The position numbers and the translations under genes are program-made. A stretch of DNA of 6,108 nt. Source: Dehalococcoidia bacterium (lineage in GTDB: Bacteria; Chloroflexota; Dehalococcoidia; E44-bin15). The stretch spans positions 1-6,108 of the forward strand of contig JAUXBC010000049.1 of assembly GCA_030619615.1 (NCBI GenBank), in the 5' to 3' direction. The notes beneath the pieces are model-generated. The model saw only the letters and a program-made list of their open reading frames with translations, searched no databases and was not told the origin of the DNA. Below, in pieces: positions 1 to 4,702 of the stretch; the stretch's first letter is position 1; each line of letters starts with the position of its first letter.

Positions 1-164
1 AAGCTAAGGTAGAGGAGGAGGCCAGGGTAGAGGAGGAGGCTAAGGTAGAGGAGGAGGCTAAGGTAGAGGAGGAGGCTAAGGTAGAGGAGGAAGCTAAGGT
101 AGAGGAGGAGGCTAAGGTAGAGGAGGAGGCTCCTGAGGAGAAAGAGCAAGAGCCGACCGAATAA
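1..164 (+). CDS. rpsC: 30S ribosomal protein S3, C-terminal end (partial)
   Basis: Only the last 54 codons are visible; the 5' part lies left of the window. The frame (codons from position 3) reads seven copies of a six-residue unit, AKVEEE (second copy ARVEEE), then APEEKEQEPTE and a TAA stop at 162-164. The other two forward frames are closed by stops inside the repeats. None of the conserved S3 core (KH domains, RNA-binding C-domain) is in view, so the assignment rests on position directly upstream of rplP, where rpsC lies in the bacterial S10 operon, and on my recollection that S3 of Chloroflexota and some Actinobacteria has C-terminal extensions. S3 sits at the mRNA entry side of the 30S subunit and its C-terminus is solvent exposed. 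The tail is very acidic, which is odd for a ribosomal protein. Another upstream gene is possible but unlikely. Confidence 0.83.
   Translation, partial: AKVEEEARVEEEAKVEEEAKVEEEAKVEEEAKVEEEAKVEEEAPEEKEQEPTE
3..128 (+). repeat. 18-bp in-frame tandem repeat, 7 copies, in rpsC
   Basis: Seven head-to-tail copies of GCTAAGGTAGAGGAGGAG. Only three bases differ over 126 nt: copy 2 (21-38) begins GCCAGG instead of GCTAAG (Lys to Arg plus a silent change), and copy 5 (75-92) ends GAA instead of GAG. Positions 1-2 (AA) fit the end of a preceding GAA codon, so the array probably continues left of the window. The unit is a multiple of three, so copy-number change keeps the rpsC frame. Fifteen of 18 bases per unit are purines on the coding strand. 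AGGAGG occurs twice per copy (once in copy 5), with no ATG, GTG or TTG anywhere in the array. Confidence 0.97.
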
Positions 165-176
165 GGGTTAGGGATC

Positions 177-611
177 ATGTTACAGCCGAGGCGAGTAAAA
201 TATCGAAAGCAACATCGCGGTCGCCGCAGGGGGAGGGCGCAATCGGGGAATGTCCTCTCCTTCGGAGAGTTTGGTCTCCAGGCCCAGGGGGCTGCCTGGG
301 TCACCTCGAGGCAGATCGAGGCGGCGCGCCGTGCCATCGTCCACCATGTGAAGCGAGGGGGCAAGGTTTGGATCCGTATCTTCCCGGATAAGCCGGTGAC
401 CTCGAAGCCTGCCGAGACTCGCATGGGCAGCGGCAAGGGCTCCGTGGATTATTGGGTCGCTGTGGTCAAGCCGGGGAGGATCCTCTTCGAGATCGCTGGG
501 GTCAAGGAGGAGGCTGCCAAGGAGGCGATGCGTCTTGCCTCCCATAAGCTCCCTATCGATACCAGGTTTGTGCGCCGTGACAGCGATGTGCCTCCTCAGG
601 GGGTCGAATAG
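177..611 (+). CDS. rplP: 50S ribosomal protein L16
   Basis: A 144-residue protein, close to the usual 136-141. L16 binds 23S rRNA near the A-site tRNA elbow and the central protuberance and is needed late in 50S assembly. The N-terminus (MLQPRRVKYRKQHRGR) is the family signature. Further conserved blocks are the segment at residues 41-52 (WVTSRQIEAARR), residues 61-73 (GGKVWIRIFPDKP) and ETRMGSGKG at 80-88. Arg82 matches the E. coli Arg81 that is hydroxylated in some bacteria; whether that happens here cannot be told. The ATG follows rpsC by 12 nt, with AAGGG at 163-167 (spacing 9) and AGGG at 170-173 as modest ribosome-binding sites. The stop touches the rpmC start with no gap. The extra C-terminal residues are basic and polar and look unremarkable. 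Confidence 0.97.
   Translation: MLQPRRVKYRKQHRGRRRGRAQSGNVLSFGEFGLQAQGAAWVTSRQIEAARRAIVHHVKRGGKVWIRIFPDKPVTSKPAETRMGSGKGSVDYWVAVVKPGRILFEIAGVKEEAAKEAMRLASHKLPIDTRFVRRDSDVPPQGVE
598..603 (+). promoter_or_regulatory. ribosome-binding site of rpmC
   Basis: AGGGGG inside the last codons of rplP, eight nt before TTG 612. It supports the TTG start that directly abuts the rplP stop. Confidence 0.6.
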
Positions 612-812
612 TTGAGGATTCAGGAGATTCGCGTCTTTAGCTCGGAGGAGCTCAAAAAACAGCTTGACGAGGCCTATCGGGAGCTGTTCAACCTGCGATT
701 TCGCCTGGCCACAAGACAATTAGTGAATTATCAGGAGATTCGCAACGTAAGGAAGAGAATCGCCAGAATAAAGACGATCATCCGGGAAAGGGCGCTCTTG
801 GAAGAGGGGTAA
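612..812 (+). CDS. rpmC: 50S ribosomal protein L29
   Basis: A 66-residue, highly charged, helical protein of normal L29 length. L29 sits by the polypeptide exit tunnel next to L23, near the docking site for SRP and trigger factor. The segment FSSEELKKQLDEAYRELFNL (residues 9-28), then RFRLATRQL and the basic stretch RNVRKRIARIKTIIRER, is the typical two-helix L29 pattern. The start is TTG at 612-614, directly after the rplP stop (TAGTTG). It is supported by AGGGGG at 598-603, eight nt upstream and inside the rplP end, and by the lack of any in-frame ATG near the N-terminus. The zero-gap junction and non-ATG start point to translational coupling with rplP. Confidence 0.95.
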   Translation: MRIQEIRVFSSEELKKQLDEAYRELFNLRFRLATRQLVNYQEIRNVRKRIARIKTIIRERALLEEG

Positions 813-816
813 CGCT

Positions 817-1080
817 TTGGTAGTGGAGAAGAAAAGGAAGACCAAACTGGGTCGTGTGGTCAGCAACAAGATGGATAAGACGGTGGTGGTGGCTGTGGAA
901 TCCTATAGAGCTCACCCCGTTTATAAGCGGCAGGTGAGGCGTATCAAGAAATTCAAGTCCCACGATGAGCAAAATGCCTGTCGTGTAGGAGATGTGGTCC
1001 GCATCGAGGAGACCCGACCCCTCTCCAAGGAGAAGCGGTGGCGGGTGGTGGAGATATTGTCCAAGGGGGCCGAGGTTTAA
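817..1080 (+). CDS. rpsQ: 30S ribosomal protein S17
   Basis: An 87-residue S17, a primary 16S rRNA-binding protein with an OB fold that helps nucleate 30S 5'-domain assembly. The family block GRVVSNKMDKTVVVAVE lies at residues 12-28. RAHPVYKRQVRRIKKFKSHD and GDVVRIEETRPLSKEKRW follow as expected. The chosen start is TTG at 817-819, with GAGGGG at 804-809 seven nt upstream and only 4 nt after the rpmC stop. An in-frame GTG at 823 would remove two residues but leaves the ribosome-binding site 13 nt away, so TTG is preferred. Either choice leaves the conserved domain whole. Confidence 0.95.
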   Translation: MVVEKKRKTKLGRVVSNKMDKTVVVAVESYRAHPVYKRQVRRIKKFKSHDEQNACRVGDVVRIEETRPLSKEKRWRVVEILSKGAEV

Positions 1081-1091
1081 AGGGGATTGAG

Positions 1092-1460
1092 ATGATTCAG
1101 ACCTATACCAGGCTAAGGGTGGCGGATAATACCGGGGCAAAGAGCATCATGTGCATAAACGTCCCTGGAGGGACGCGAAAGAGATATGCTCGGGTCGGCG
1201 ATATCATTGTGGCCTCGGTCAAGGAGGCGACGCCGGGAGGGTCAATAAAGAAGGGTGAGGTTGTGAGGGCGGTGGTGGTGCGCACCGCCAAGCCCTATCG
1301 CCGCTCCGATGGATCGTATATCAGGTTCGACGAGAACGCTGCGGTGATCCTCACCGACAAGAACAATCCCAAGGGCACTCGCATCTTCGGCCCTGTTGCC
1401 AGGGAGCTAAGGGAGAAGAAGTTCATGAAGATCCTTTCCCTGGCACCTGAGGTGCTATGA
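1092..1460 (+). CDS. rplN: 50S ribosomal protein L14
   Basis: A 122-residue protein, the standard L14 length. L14 lies on the 50S subunit interface, contacts 16S rRNA through a bridge, and is the docking point of the silencing factor RsfS. The start (MIQTYTRLRVADNTGAK), the signature GDIIVASVKEATPGGSIKKG and the block FDENAAVILTDKNNPKGTRI are all present. The frame stays open upstream to 1038, but those codons lie in the end of rpsQ. ATG 1092 is chosen because it gives the exact family N-terminus and has AGGGG at 1081-1085 with a 6-nt spacer. The gene lies 11 nt after rpsQ and 10 nt before rplX. Confidence 0.97.
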   Translation: MIQTYTRLRVADNTGAKSIMCINVPGGTRKRYARVGDIIVASVKEATPGGSIKKGEVVRAVVVRTAKPYRRSDGSYIRFDENAAVILTDKNNPKGTRIFGPVARELREKKFMKILSLAPEVL

Positions 1461-1470
1461 GGGGTTTGGC

Positions 1471-1782
1471 ATGAGGATAAGAAAGGATGACACTGTGCTG
1501 GTGATCGCCGGCAAGGATAAAGGGAAGAAGGGGAAGGTGCGGGAATCCCTCCCCAAGGAAAGCCGAGTGGTGGTGGAGGGTGTCAATATGGTGAAGCGGC
1601 ACATGAGGCCCCGAGGAACGACAAGGCAGGCAGGGATCATCGAGCGAGAGGCGCCGCTCTATGTTTCCAATATCATGCTCCTTTGCGCCAAGTGCAATCG
1701 TCCCACCCGCATCGGTTTTCGCTTCTTGGAGGGTGGCACCAAGGTGCGTATCTGTCGCCGCTGTGGAGAGGTGATCGATTGA
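1471..1782 (+). CDS. rplX: 50S ribosomal protein L24, four-cysteine form
   Basis: A 103-residue L24, one of the proteins that starts 50S assembly and later sits near the tunnel exit. The KOW-type segment DTVLVIAGKDKGKKGKV is at residues 7-23; VEGVNMVKRHMRP and IIEREAPLYVSNIML follow. The C-terminal part holds Cys72-x2-Cys75 and Cys95-x2-Cys98 around the conserved RIGFRFLEGGTKVRI segment and ends GEVID. The four cysteines could bind one zinc ion; E. coli L24 lacks them, while many other bacteria have them. ATG 1471 has GAGGGG at 1459-1464 with a 6-nt spacer. The stop overlaps the rplE start by one base (TGATG). Confidence 0.97.
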   Translation: MRIRKDDTVLVIAGKDKGKKGKVRESLPKESRVVVEGVNMVKRHMRPRGTTRQAGIIEREAPLYVSNIMLLCAKCNRPTRIGFRFLEGGTKVRICRRCGEVID

Positions 1783-2324
1783 TGTCCCGAGTGAAGGAAA
1801 GGTATCAAAAAGAGGTCGTTCCCACCCTGATGGGCGAATATGGGTATGAAAACGTGATGCAGGCGCCCCGCCTGGAGAAGATCGTGATCAATATTGGCCT
1901 CGGGGAGGCGATTAAGAATCCCCGCGCCCTGGAGGCGGCGGAGAGAGACCTTGCCGCCATCAGCGGGCAGCACCCGGTGATCAGCCGGGCGAAGCGCTCT
2001 ATCTCCGGTTTTAAGGTTCGTACTGGCATGCCCATCGGGATGATGGTCACCTTGAGGGGAAATCGGATGTACGATTTCTTCGATAGGCTGGTGAATGCCA
2101 CCCTGCCTCGCATCCGCGACTTTCAGGGGACGCCGAGGAACTCCTTCGATGGACGGGGCAATTATACCCTGGGGATAAGGGAGCAGATTATCTTCCCCGA
2201 GATCGAGTATGATAAGGTCGATAAGATTAGGGGAATGGAGATCTCCATCGTCACCACGGGCAGAACCAATGAAGAAGGGAGGAGGCTTCTCGAGCTCCTG
2301 GGCATGCCCTTCCAGCGGGGGTAA
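1782..2324 (+). CDS. rplE: 50S ribosomal protein L5
   Basis: A 180-residue L5 of normal length. With 5S rRNA and L18 it forms the 5S particle of the central protuberance and touches the P-site tRNA. Conserved blocks in order: KIVINIGLGEA, RAKRSISGFKVRTGMPIG, TLRGNRMYDFFDRL, LPRIRDFQG, NYTLGIREQIIFPEI and the C-terminal RRLLELLGMPF. The frame is open upstream to 1683, but that stretch is an out-of-frame reading of the rplX end. ATG 1782 gives the proper N-terminus (MSRVKERYQKEVVPTL) and has AGAGGTGA at 1767-1774, a good anti-SD match, with a 7-nt spacer. The one-base overlap with rplX implies coupled translation. It is followed by an unusually long 83-nt gap. Confidence 0.97.
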   Translation: MSRVKERYQKEVVPTLMGEYGYENVMQAPRLEKIVINIGLGEAIKNPRALEAAERDLAAISGQHPVISRAKRSISGFKVRTGMPIGMMVTLRGNRMYDFFDRLVNATLPRIRDFQGTPRNSFDGRGNYTLGIREQIIFPEIEYDKVDKIRGMEISIVTTGRTNEEGRRLLELLGMPFQRG

Positions 2325-2407
2325 AGAGGCTTCTTTAAGCTATTAGATATGAAAGAAGATAGTAGTCTCTTTAGAGATTAGCCCTAAGGGCCAAAAAGTT
2401 CGAAACA
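2325..2407 (+). promoter_or_regulatory. structured 83-nt leader between rplE and rpsN
   Basis: The gap is A/T-rich next to the genes around it and holds three short hairpins by eye. The first is CTTCTTT (2330-2336) with AAAGAAG (2352-2358), loop 15 nt. The second is a 7-pair stem, 2363-2369 with 2374-2380, including one G-U pair and a TTTA loop. The third is GCCC (2381-2384) with GGGC (2388-2391), loop TAA, abutting the second. No T-run follows, so it does not look like an intrinsic terminator. The only SD-like sequence, AAGGG at 2386-2390, overlaps the third hairpin and lies 17 nt from the rpsN start. A role in controlling rpsN translation or in mRNA processing is inference. Confidence 0.45.
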
Positions 2408-2593
2408 ATGGCGAAGGTATCGAAGATTGTAAAGTCACAGCGACCACCTAAATATAAGGTGCAAAAGAGGAATCGTTGCAGCCTTTGCGGCAGGCCGCGG
2501 GCCTACATCCGTCAGTTTGGACTCTGTCGCATCTGCTTCAGAAAGCTGGCCCTTGAGGGCAAACTCCCCGGGGTGAGGAAGTCAAGCTGGTAA
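2408..2593 (+). CDS. rpsN: 30S ribosomal protein S14, zinc-binding short type
   Basis: A 61-residue S14, exactly the length of the short zinc form (type Z, rpsZ), as opposed to the roughly 100-residue zinc-free form. S14 binds 16S rRNA in the head of the 30S subunit next to S3 and S10. Four cysteines (Cys24, Cys27, Cys40, Cys43) form the CxxC-x12-CxxC zinc site, and the C-terminus GKLPGVRKSSW is the usual family ending. ATG 2408 gives the family N-terminus MAKVSKIVKSQR. No good ribosome-binding site lies within 15 nt upstream; the region just before the start is A-rich. Unlike every other gene here it is separated on both sides, by 83 and 87 nt. Confidence 0.97.
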   Translation: MAKVSKIVKSQRPPKYKVQKRNRCSLCGRPRAYIRQFGLCRICFRKLALEGKLPGVRKSSW

Positions 2594-2680
2594 TTTCGTA
2601 CTGGGCCGATGGATAATTAGAGAGGGATGTAATTCAGATAATACGGTTCTCTTAGCAGAGACAACCGAAAAGGACGAAAA
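2594..2680 (+). promoter_or_regulatory. 87-nt leader between rpsN and rpsH with hairpin
   Basis: A hairpin stands at 2645-2666: TCTCT (2648-2652) pairs with AGAGA (2657-2661) across a TAGC loop, extended by GGT (2645-2647) with ACC (2664-2666) past a 2-nt bulge. AGAGA at 2619-2623 could instead pair with the same TCTCT, giving a competing fold. AGGA at 2671-2674, six nt before the rpsH ATG, is the ribosome-binding site and lies just outside the hairpin. GATAAT at 2637-2642 resembles a -10 box but has no believable -35 partner. S8, encoded next, represses the spc operon in E. coli by binding a structured mRNA site near rplE; a similar role here is only a guess. Confidence 0.4.
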
Positions 2681-3076
2681 ATGGTCACCGACCCCATTGC
2701 CGATATGCTGACCAGAATAAGGAATGCCATCCTTGCTAGGCACGACTTTGTACTGGTGCCTGCCTCGAGGATGAAGCTCGCCATCGCCAAGATCCTCAAG
2801 GAAGAGGGCTTTATCAGCGATTACGAGGTCTTGAAGGGCAAACCACAGCGGGTAATCAAGATATACCTCAAATATGCAGAAAAGAAGGAGCCCGTGCTCA
2901 CCGGGCTTAAGCGGGTCTCCAAGCCAGGGCTTAGAATATACGTTCAGAGGGCGGAGATCCCCCGCGTCTATGGTGGTCTTGGCATTGCCATCGTCTCCAC
3001 CTCCAAAGGGGTGATGACCGGGCACCAGGCGTGGCGCCAAAAGGTAGGCGGCGAGCTTCTTTGCTACATATGGTAA
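2681..3076 (+). CDS. rpsH: 30S ribosomal protein S8
   Basis: A 131-residue S8 of normal length. It binds helix 21 of 16S rRNA, is central to 30S platform assembly, and in E. coli is the translational repressor of the spc operon. The N-terminus MVTDPIADMLTRIRNA is the family signature, followed by KLAIAKILKEEGFI and RVSKPGLRIY. The C-terminal block STSKGVMT...KVGGELLCYIW carries the rRNA-binding STSKG loop. Between these, the segment GHQAWRQ differs from the more common pattern with an acidic residue and arginines, which I note without weight. AGGA at 2671-2674 with a 6-nt spacer supports ATG 2681. rplF follows after 10 nt. Confidence 0.97.
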   Translation: MVTDPIADMLTRIRNAILARHDFVLVPASRMKLAIAKILKEEGFISDYEVLKGKPQRVIKIYLKYAEKKEPVLTGLKRVSKPGLRIYVQRAEIPRVYGGLGIAIVSTSKGVMTGHQAWRQKVGGELLCYIW

Positions 3077-3086
3077 GGAAGGAGCG

Positions 3087-3641
3087 ATGTCCCGAATAGG
3101 AAGAGAGCCCATCCCATTGCCTCAAGGGGTTGAGGTGATGATCAAGGGAAGCGAGGTGACGGTGAAGGGTCCCAAGGGGGAGCTTTCCCGCTCCTTCAAT
3201 CCGGCGATCTCCATCTCCTTGGACAATGGCAATATAACGGTTTCTCGACCTAGCGATAATCGCCTTCACCGCTCCCTTCATGGGTTAACGAGGAGTCTCC
3301 TCGCCAACATGGTGGAGGGGGTGAGCAAAGGTTTTCAAAAGGACCTGGAGATCGTTGGTGTCGGCTATCGGGCGCAAAAGGTTGGTGAGAAGGTGGTGCT
3401 CCAGTTGGGCTACTCCCATCCTGTGGAGATCGATCCCCCTCCAGGGGTATCGGTTGTGCTGGCGGGGGCAAGCCGGGTCAGCGTTCAGGGGATCGATAAG
3501 GAGTTGGTGGGCGATGTAGCGGCGAAAATTCGCGCGCTGAAACCACCCGATCACTATAAAGGGAAAGGGATAAGATACGCCGGGGAGCGGGTTCGCCTCA
3601 AGCCTGGCAAATCGGGGAAGGTTGGTGCAAGGAAGAGATAA
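3087..3641 (+). CDS. rplF: 50S ribosomal protein L6
   Basis: A 184-residue L6 built of the usual two similar domains, N-terminal at about 1-80 and C-terminal at about 81-175. L6 sits near the sarcin-ricin loop and the factor-binding site of the 50S subunit. It begins MSRIGREPIPLPQGV and has VTVKGPKGELSR in the first domain. In the second are EIVGVGYRAQ, LQLGYSHPV and the C-terminal signature PDHYKGKGIRYAGE. The tail is basic (GKSGKVGARKR). AGGA at 3076-3079 with a 7-nt spacer supports ATG 3087, and a second GGAG lies at 3081-3084. The stop shares one base with the rplR start (TAATG). Confidence 0.97.
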   Translation: MSRIGREPIPLPQGVEVMIKGSEVTVKGPKGELSRSFNPAISISLDNGNITVSRPSDNRLHRSLHGLTRSLLANMVEGVSKGFQKDLEIVGVGYRAQKVGEKVVLQLGYSHPVEIDPPPGVSVVLAGASRVSVQGIDKELVGDVAAKIRALKPPDHYKGKGIRYAGERVRLKPGKSGKVGARKR

Positions 3642-4003
3642 TGGCAAAGGATGCTAGAGCAGCGAGAAAAAGAAGGCATGCCCGGGTGAGAAGGAGGGTC
3701 TCGGGCACCCCGGCAAGACCTCGCCTCTGCGTTTTTCGCAGCCTGAATCATACCTATGCTCAGGTGATCGATGATAACCTTGGTCATACCATCGCTTCGG
3801 CATCGACCCTGGAGCGGAGGATAAGCTCCGAGGCGGATGGGAGGAGGAAGGTTGAGGCGGCGACACTTGTGGGCACACTGGTGGCGGAGCGAGCGATGGA
3901 GAAGGGGATCACCAAGGTGGTTTTTGACCGCGGCGGATACAAATATCACGGTCGAGTGAAAGCCTTGGCCGGGGCTGCTAGAGAGGTAGGCTTGCTTTTT
4001 TGA
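3641..4003 (+). CDS. rplR: 50S ribosomal protein L18
   Basis: A 120-residue L18, which binds 5S rRNA and with L5 builds the central protuberance. The basic, arginine-rich N-terminus (ARAARKRRHARVRRR) is the flexible 5S-binding arm. RPRLCVFRSLNHTYAQVIDD and the C-terminal FDRGGYKYHGRVKALAGAAR are conserved L18 blocks. ATG 3641 overlaps the rplF stop by one base. AAGGA at 3629-3633 lies 7 nt upstream. The TGA stop in turn overlaps the rpsE ATG by one base, so rplF, rplR and rpsE form a chain of one-base overlaps and are likely translated in a coupled way. Confidence 0.97.
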   Translation: MAKDARAARKRRHARVRRRVSGTPARPRLCVFRSLNHTYAQVIDDNLGHTIASASTLERRISSEADGRRKVEAATLVGTLVAERAMEKGITKVVFDRGGYKYHGRVKALAGAAREVGLLF

Positions 4004-4518
4004 TGGAGAAGATCGATACCGCTGAATTGGCGCTAACGGAGAAACTGGTTCATATAACGCGAGTAGCCAAGGTGGTGAAGGGAGGGAGGCGCTTTAGCTT
4101 CACCGCTTTGGTTGTTGTTGGCGATGGTAATGGCCATGTCGGTGCTGGATTGGGGAAGGCCAAGGAGATACCGGAGGCGATTCGGAAGGGGGGTGCCATT
4201 GCGCGGAAGCAACTGGTAAAGGTGCCCATGAAGGATGGTACCATCCCCTATGCCGTAGTGACCAAGTTTGGAGCGGCCAGGGTTCTCCTCAAGCCAGCAT
4301 CTCCGGGAACGGGTATCATCGCCGGCGGCGGGGTGCGTGCCGTTCTCCAGGCCGTGGGCATCACCGACATTCTCACCAAGTCCCTGGGTAGTTCTAACCC
4401 GATGAACGTAGTGAGGGCGACGATACTGGCGCTAAGTCGGTTGCGGGATCCCGAAGAGGAAGTGGCGAAGCGAAAAGGGAAGCCCTTGAGGGACAGCGGG
4501 GGGGCATCCAGTGACTAA
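4003..4518 (+). CDS. rpsE: 30S ribosomal protein S5
   Basis: A 171-residue S5, near the usual 160-175. S5 lies by the mRNA entry pore and the decoding region and affects translational accuracy. The N-terminal double-stranded RNA-binding-like domain holds RVAKVVKGGRRFSF (residues 20-33), the loop where spectinomycin-resistance mutations map in other bacteria; the wild-type-like sequence is seen here. The C-terminal domain carries FGAARVLLKPASPGTGIIAGG and the ending block ILTKSLGSSNPMNVVRAT. ATG 4003, in the TGATG overlap with rplR, is preferred over an in-frame TTG at 4000 that adds one residue. The ribosome-binding site is weak (AGG at 3988-3990, 12 nt away), so re-initiation after rplR may matter. 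Confidence 0.96.
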   Translation: MEKIDTAELALTEKLVHITRVAKVVKGGRRFSFTALVVVGDGNGHVGAGLGKAKEIPEAIRKGGAIARKQLVKVPMKDGTIPYAVVTKFGAARVLLKPASPGTGIIAGGGVRAVLQAVGITDILTKSLGSSNPMNVVRATILALSRLRDPEEEVAKRKGKPLRDSGGASSD

Positions 4519-4702
4519 GCTTAGGGTCACCTGGACAAAGAGTGGCATAGGCTACTCCAGGGATCAGAGGAGGACGCTTAGGGCCTTGGGGTTTCGTCGC
4601 TTGAACCAGACCATCGAGCACGATGACACACCATCGATTCGGGGCATGGTTTTTAAGGTAAGACACCTGGTCAGGGTGGAGGAGGGCAGTGAGGCAGAAT
4701 GA
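4511..4702 (+). CDS. rpmD: 50S ribosomal protein L30
   Basis: A 63-residue L30 of normal length, a small protein on the back of the 50S subunit and absent from some bacterial groups. The pattern KSGIGYSRDQRRTLRALGFR, then TPSIRGMVFKVRHLVRVEE, matches the family across nearly its full length. The GTG start at 4511-4513 lies within the rpsE end, so the two genes overlap by 8 nt. It has a G-run (GGGGGGG ending at 4504) about 6 nt upstream as its only ribosome-binding site. No ATG in frame fits the family N-terminus. The 3' end overlaps rplO by 14 nt and carries that gene's ribosome-binding site. Confidence 0.95.
   Translation: MTKLRVTWTKSGIGYSRDQRRTLRALGFRRLNQTIEHDDTPSIRGMVFKVRHLVRVEEGSEAE
4678..4688 (+). 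promoter_or_regulatory. ribosome-binding site of rplO
   Basis: GGAGGAGGGCA lies just before GTG 4689 and within rpmD. It includes AGGAGG at 4680-4685 (spacing 3) and GGAGG at 4678-4682 (spacing 6). It is the strongest SD in the second half of the window and decides the GTG start of rplO. Confidence 0.7.

Noticed and set aside
3..128. CRISPR array or mobile-element repeat
   Set aside because: The copies are head-to-tail with no spacers, lie in an open coding frame and encode a regular peptide repeat.
124..140. AGGAGGCTCCTGAGGAG as a control hairpin at the end of rpsC
   Set aside because: Only 4-bp stems with 3-nt loops can form, and the sequence is explained by the coding repeat and the following Pro-Glu codons.
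180..719. 179-codon open frame on the minus strand opposite rplP/rpmC
   Set aside because: It lies antisense to two clear ribosomal-protein genes, has no family motif that I recognise, and is the usual shadow of G-rich coding DNA. The other minus-strand frames were rejected for the same reason.
1038..1091. Longer N-terminus for L14 from GTG 1038
   Set aside because: These codons are the rpsQ end read in another frame. ATG 1092 gives the exact 122-residue family protein with a good SD.
1683..1781. Longer N-terminus for L5 from 1683
   Set aside because: It is an out-of-frame reading of the rplX 3' end. ATG 1782 has an AGGTGA site and the family N-terminus.
2381..2396. GCCC-TAA-GGGC hairpin as a transcription terminator
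   Set aside because: The stem is 4 bp and is followed by CAAAAAG, not a T-run; rpsN and the rest of the operon lie directly downstream.
2627..2632. ATGTAA start-stop element after AGAGGG between rpsN and rpsH
   Set aside because: The SD-like bases touch the ATG with no spacer, and such a six-base element is expected by chance. ATG-GAT-AAT-TAG at 2609-2620 was set aside for lack of any SD.
2637..2642. GATAAT as a -10 promoter box before rpsH
   Set aside because: The hexamer at the right distance upstream (about 2614-2619, TAATTA) does not resemble a -35 box, and no other support for an internal promoter is visible.
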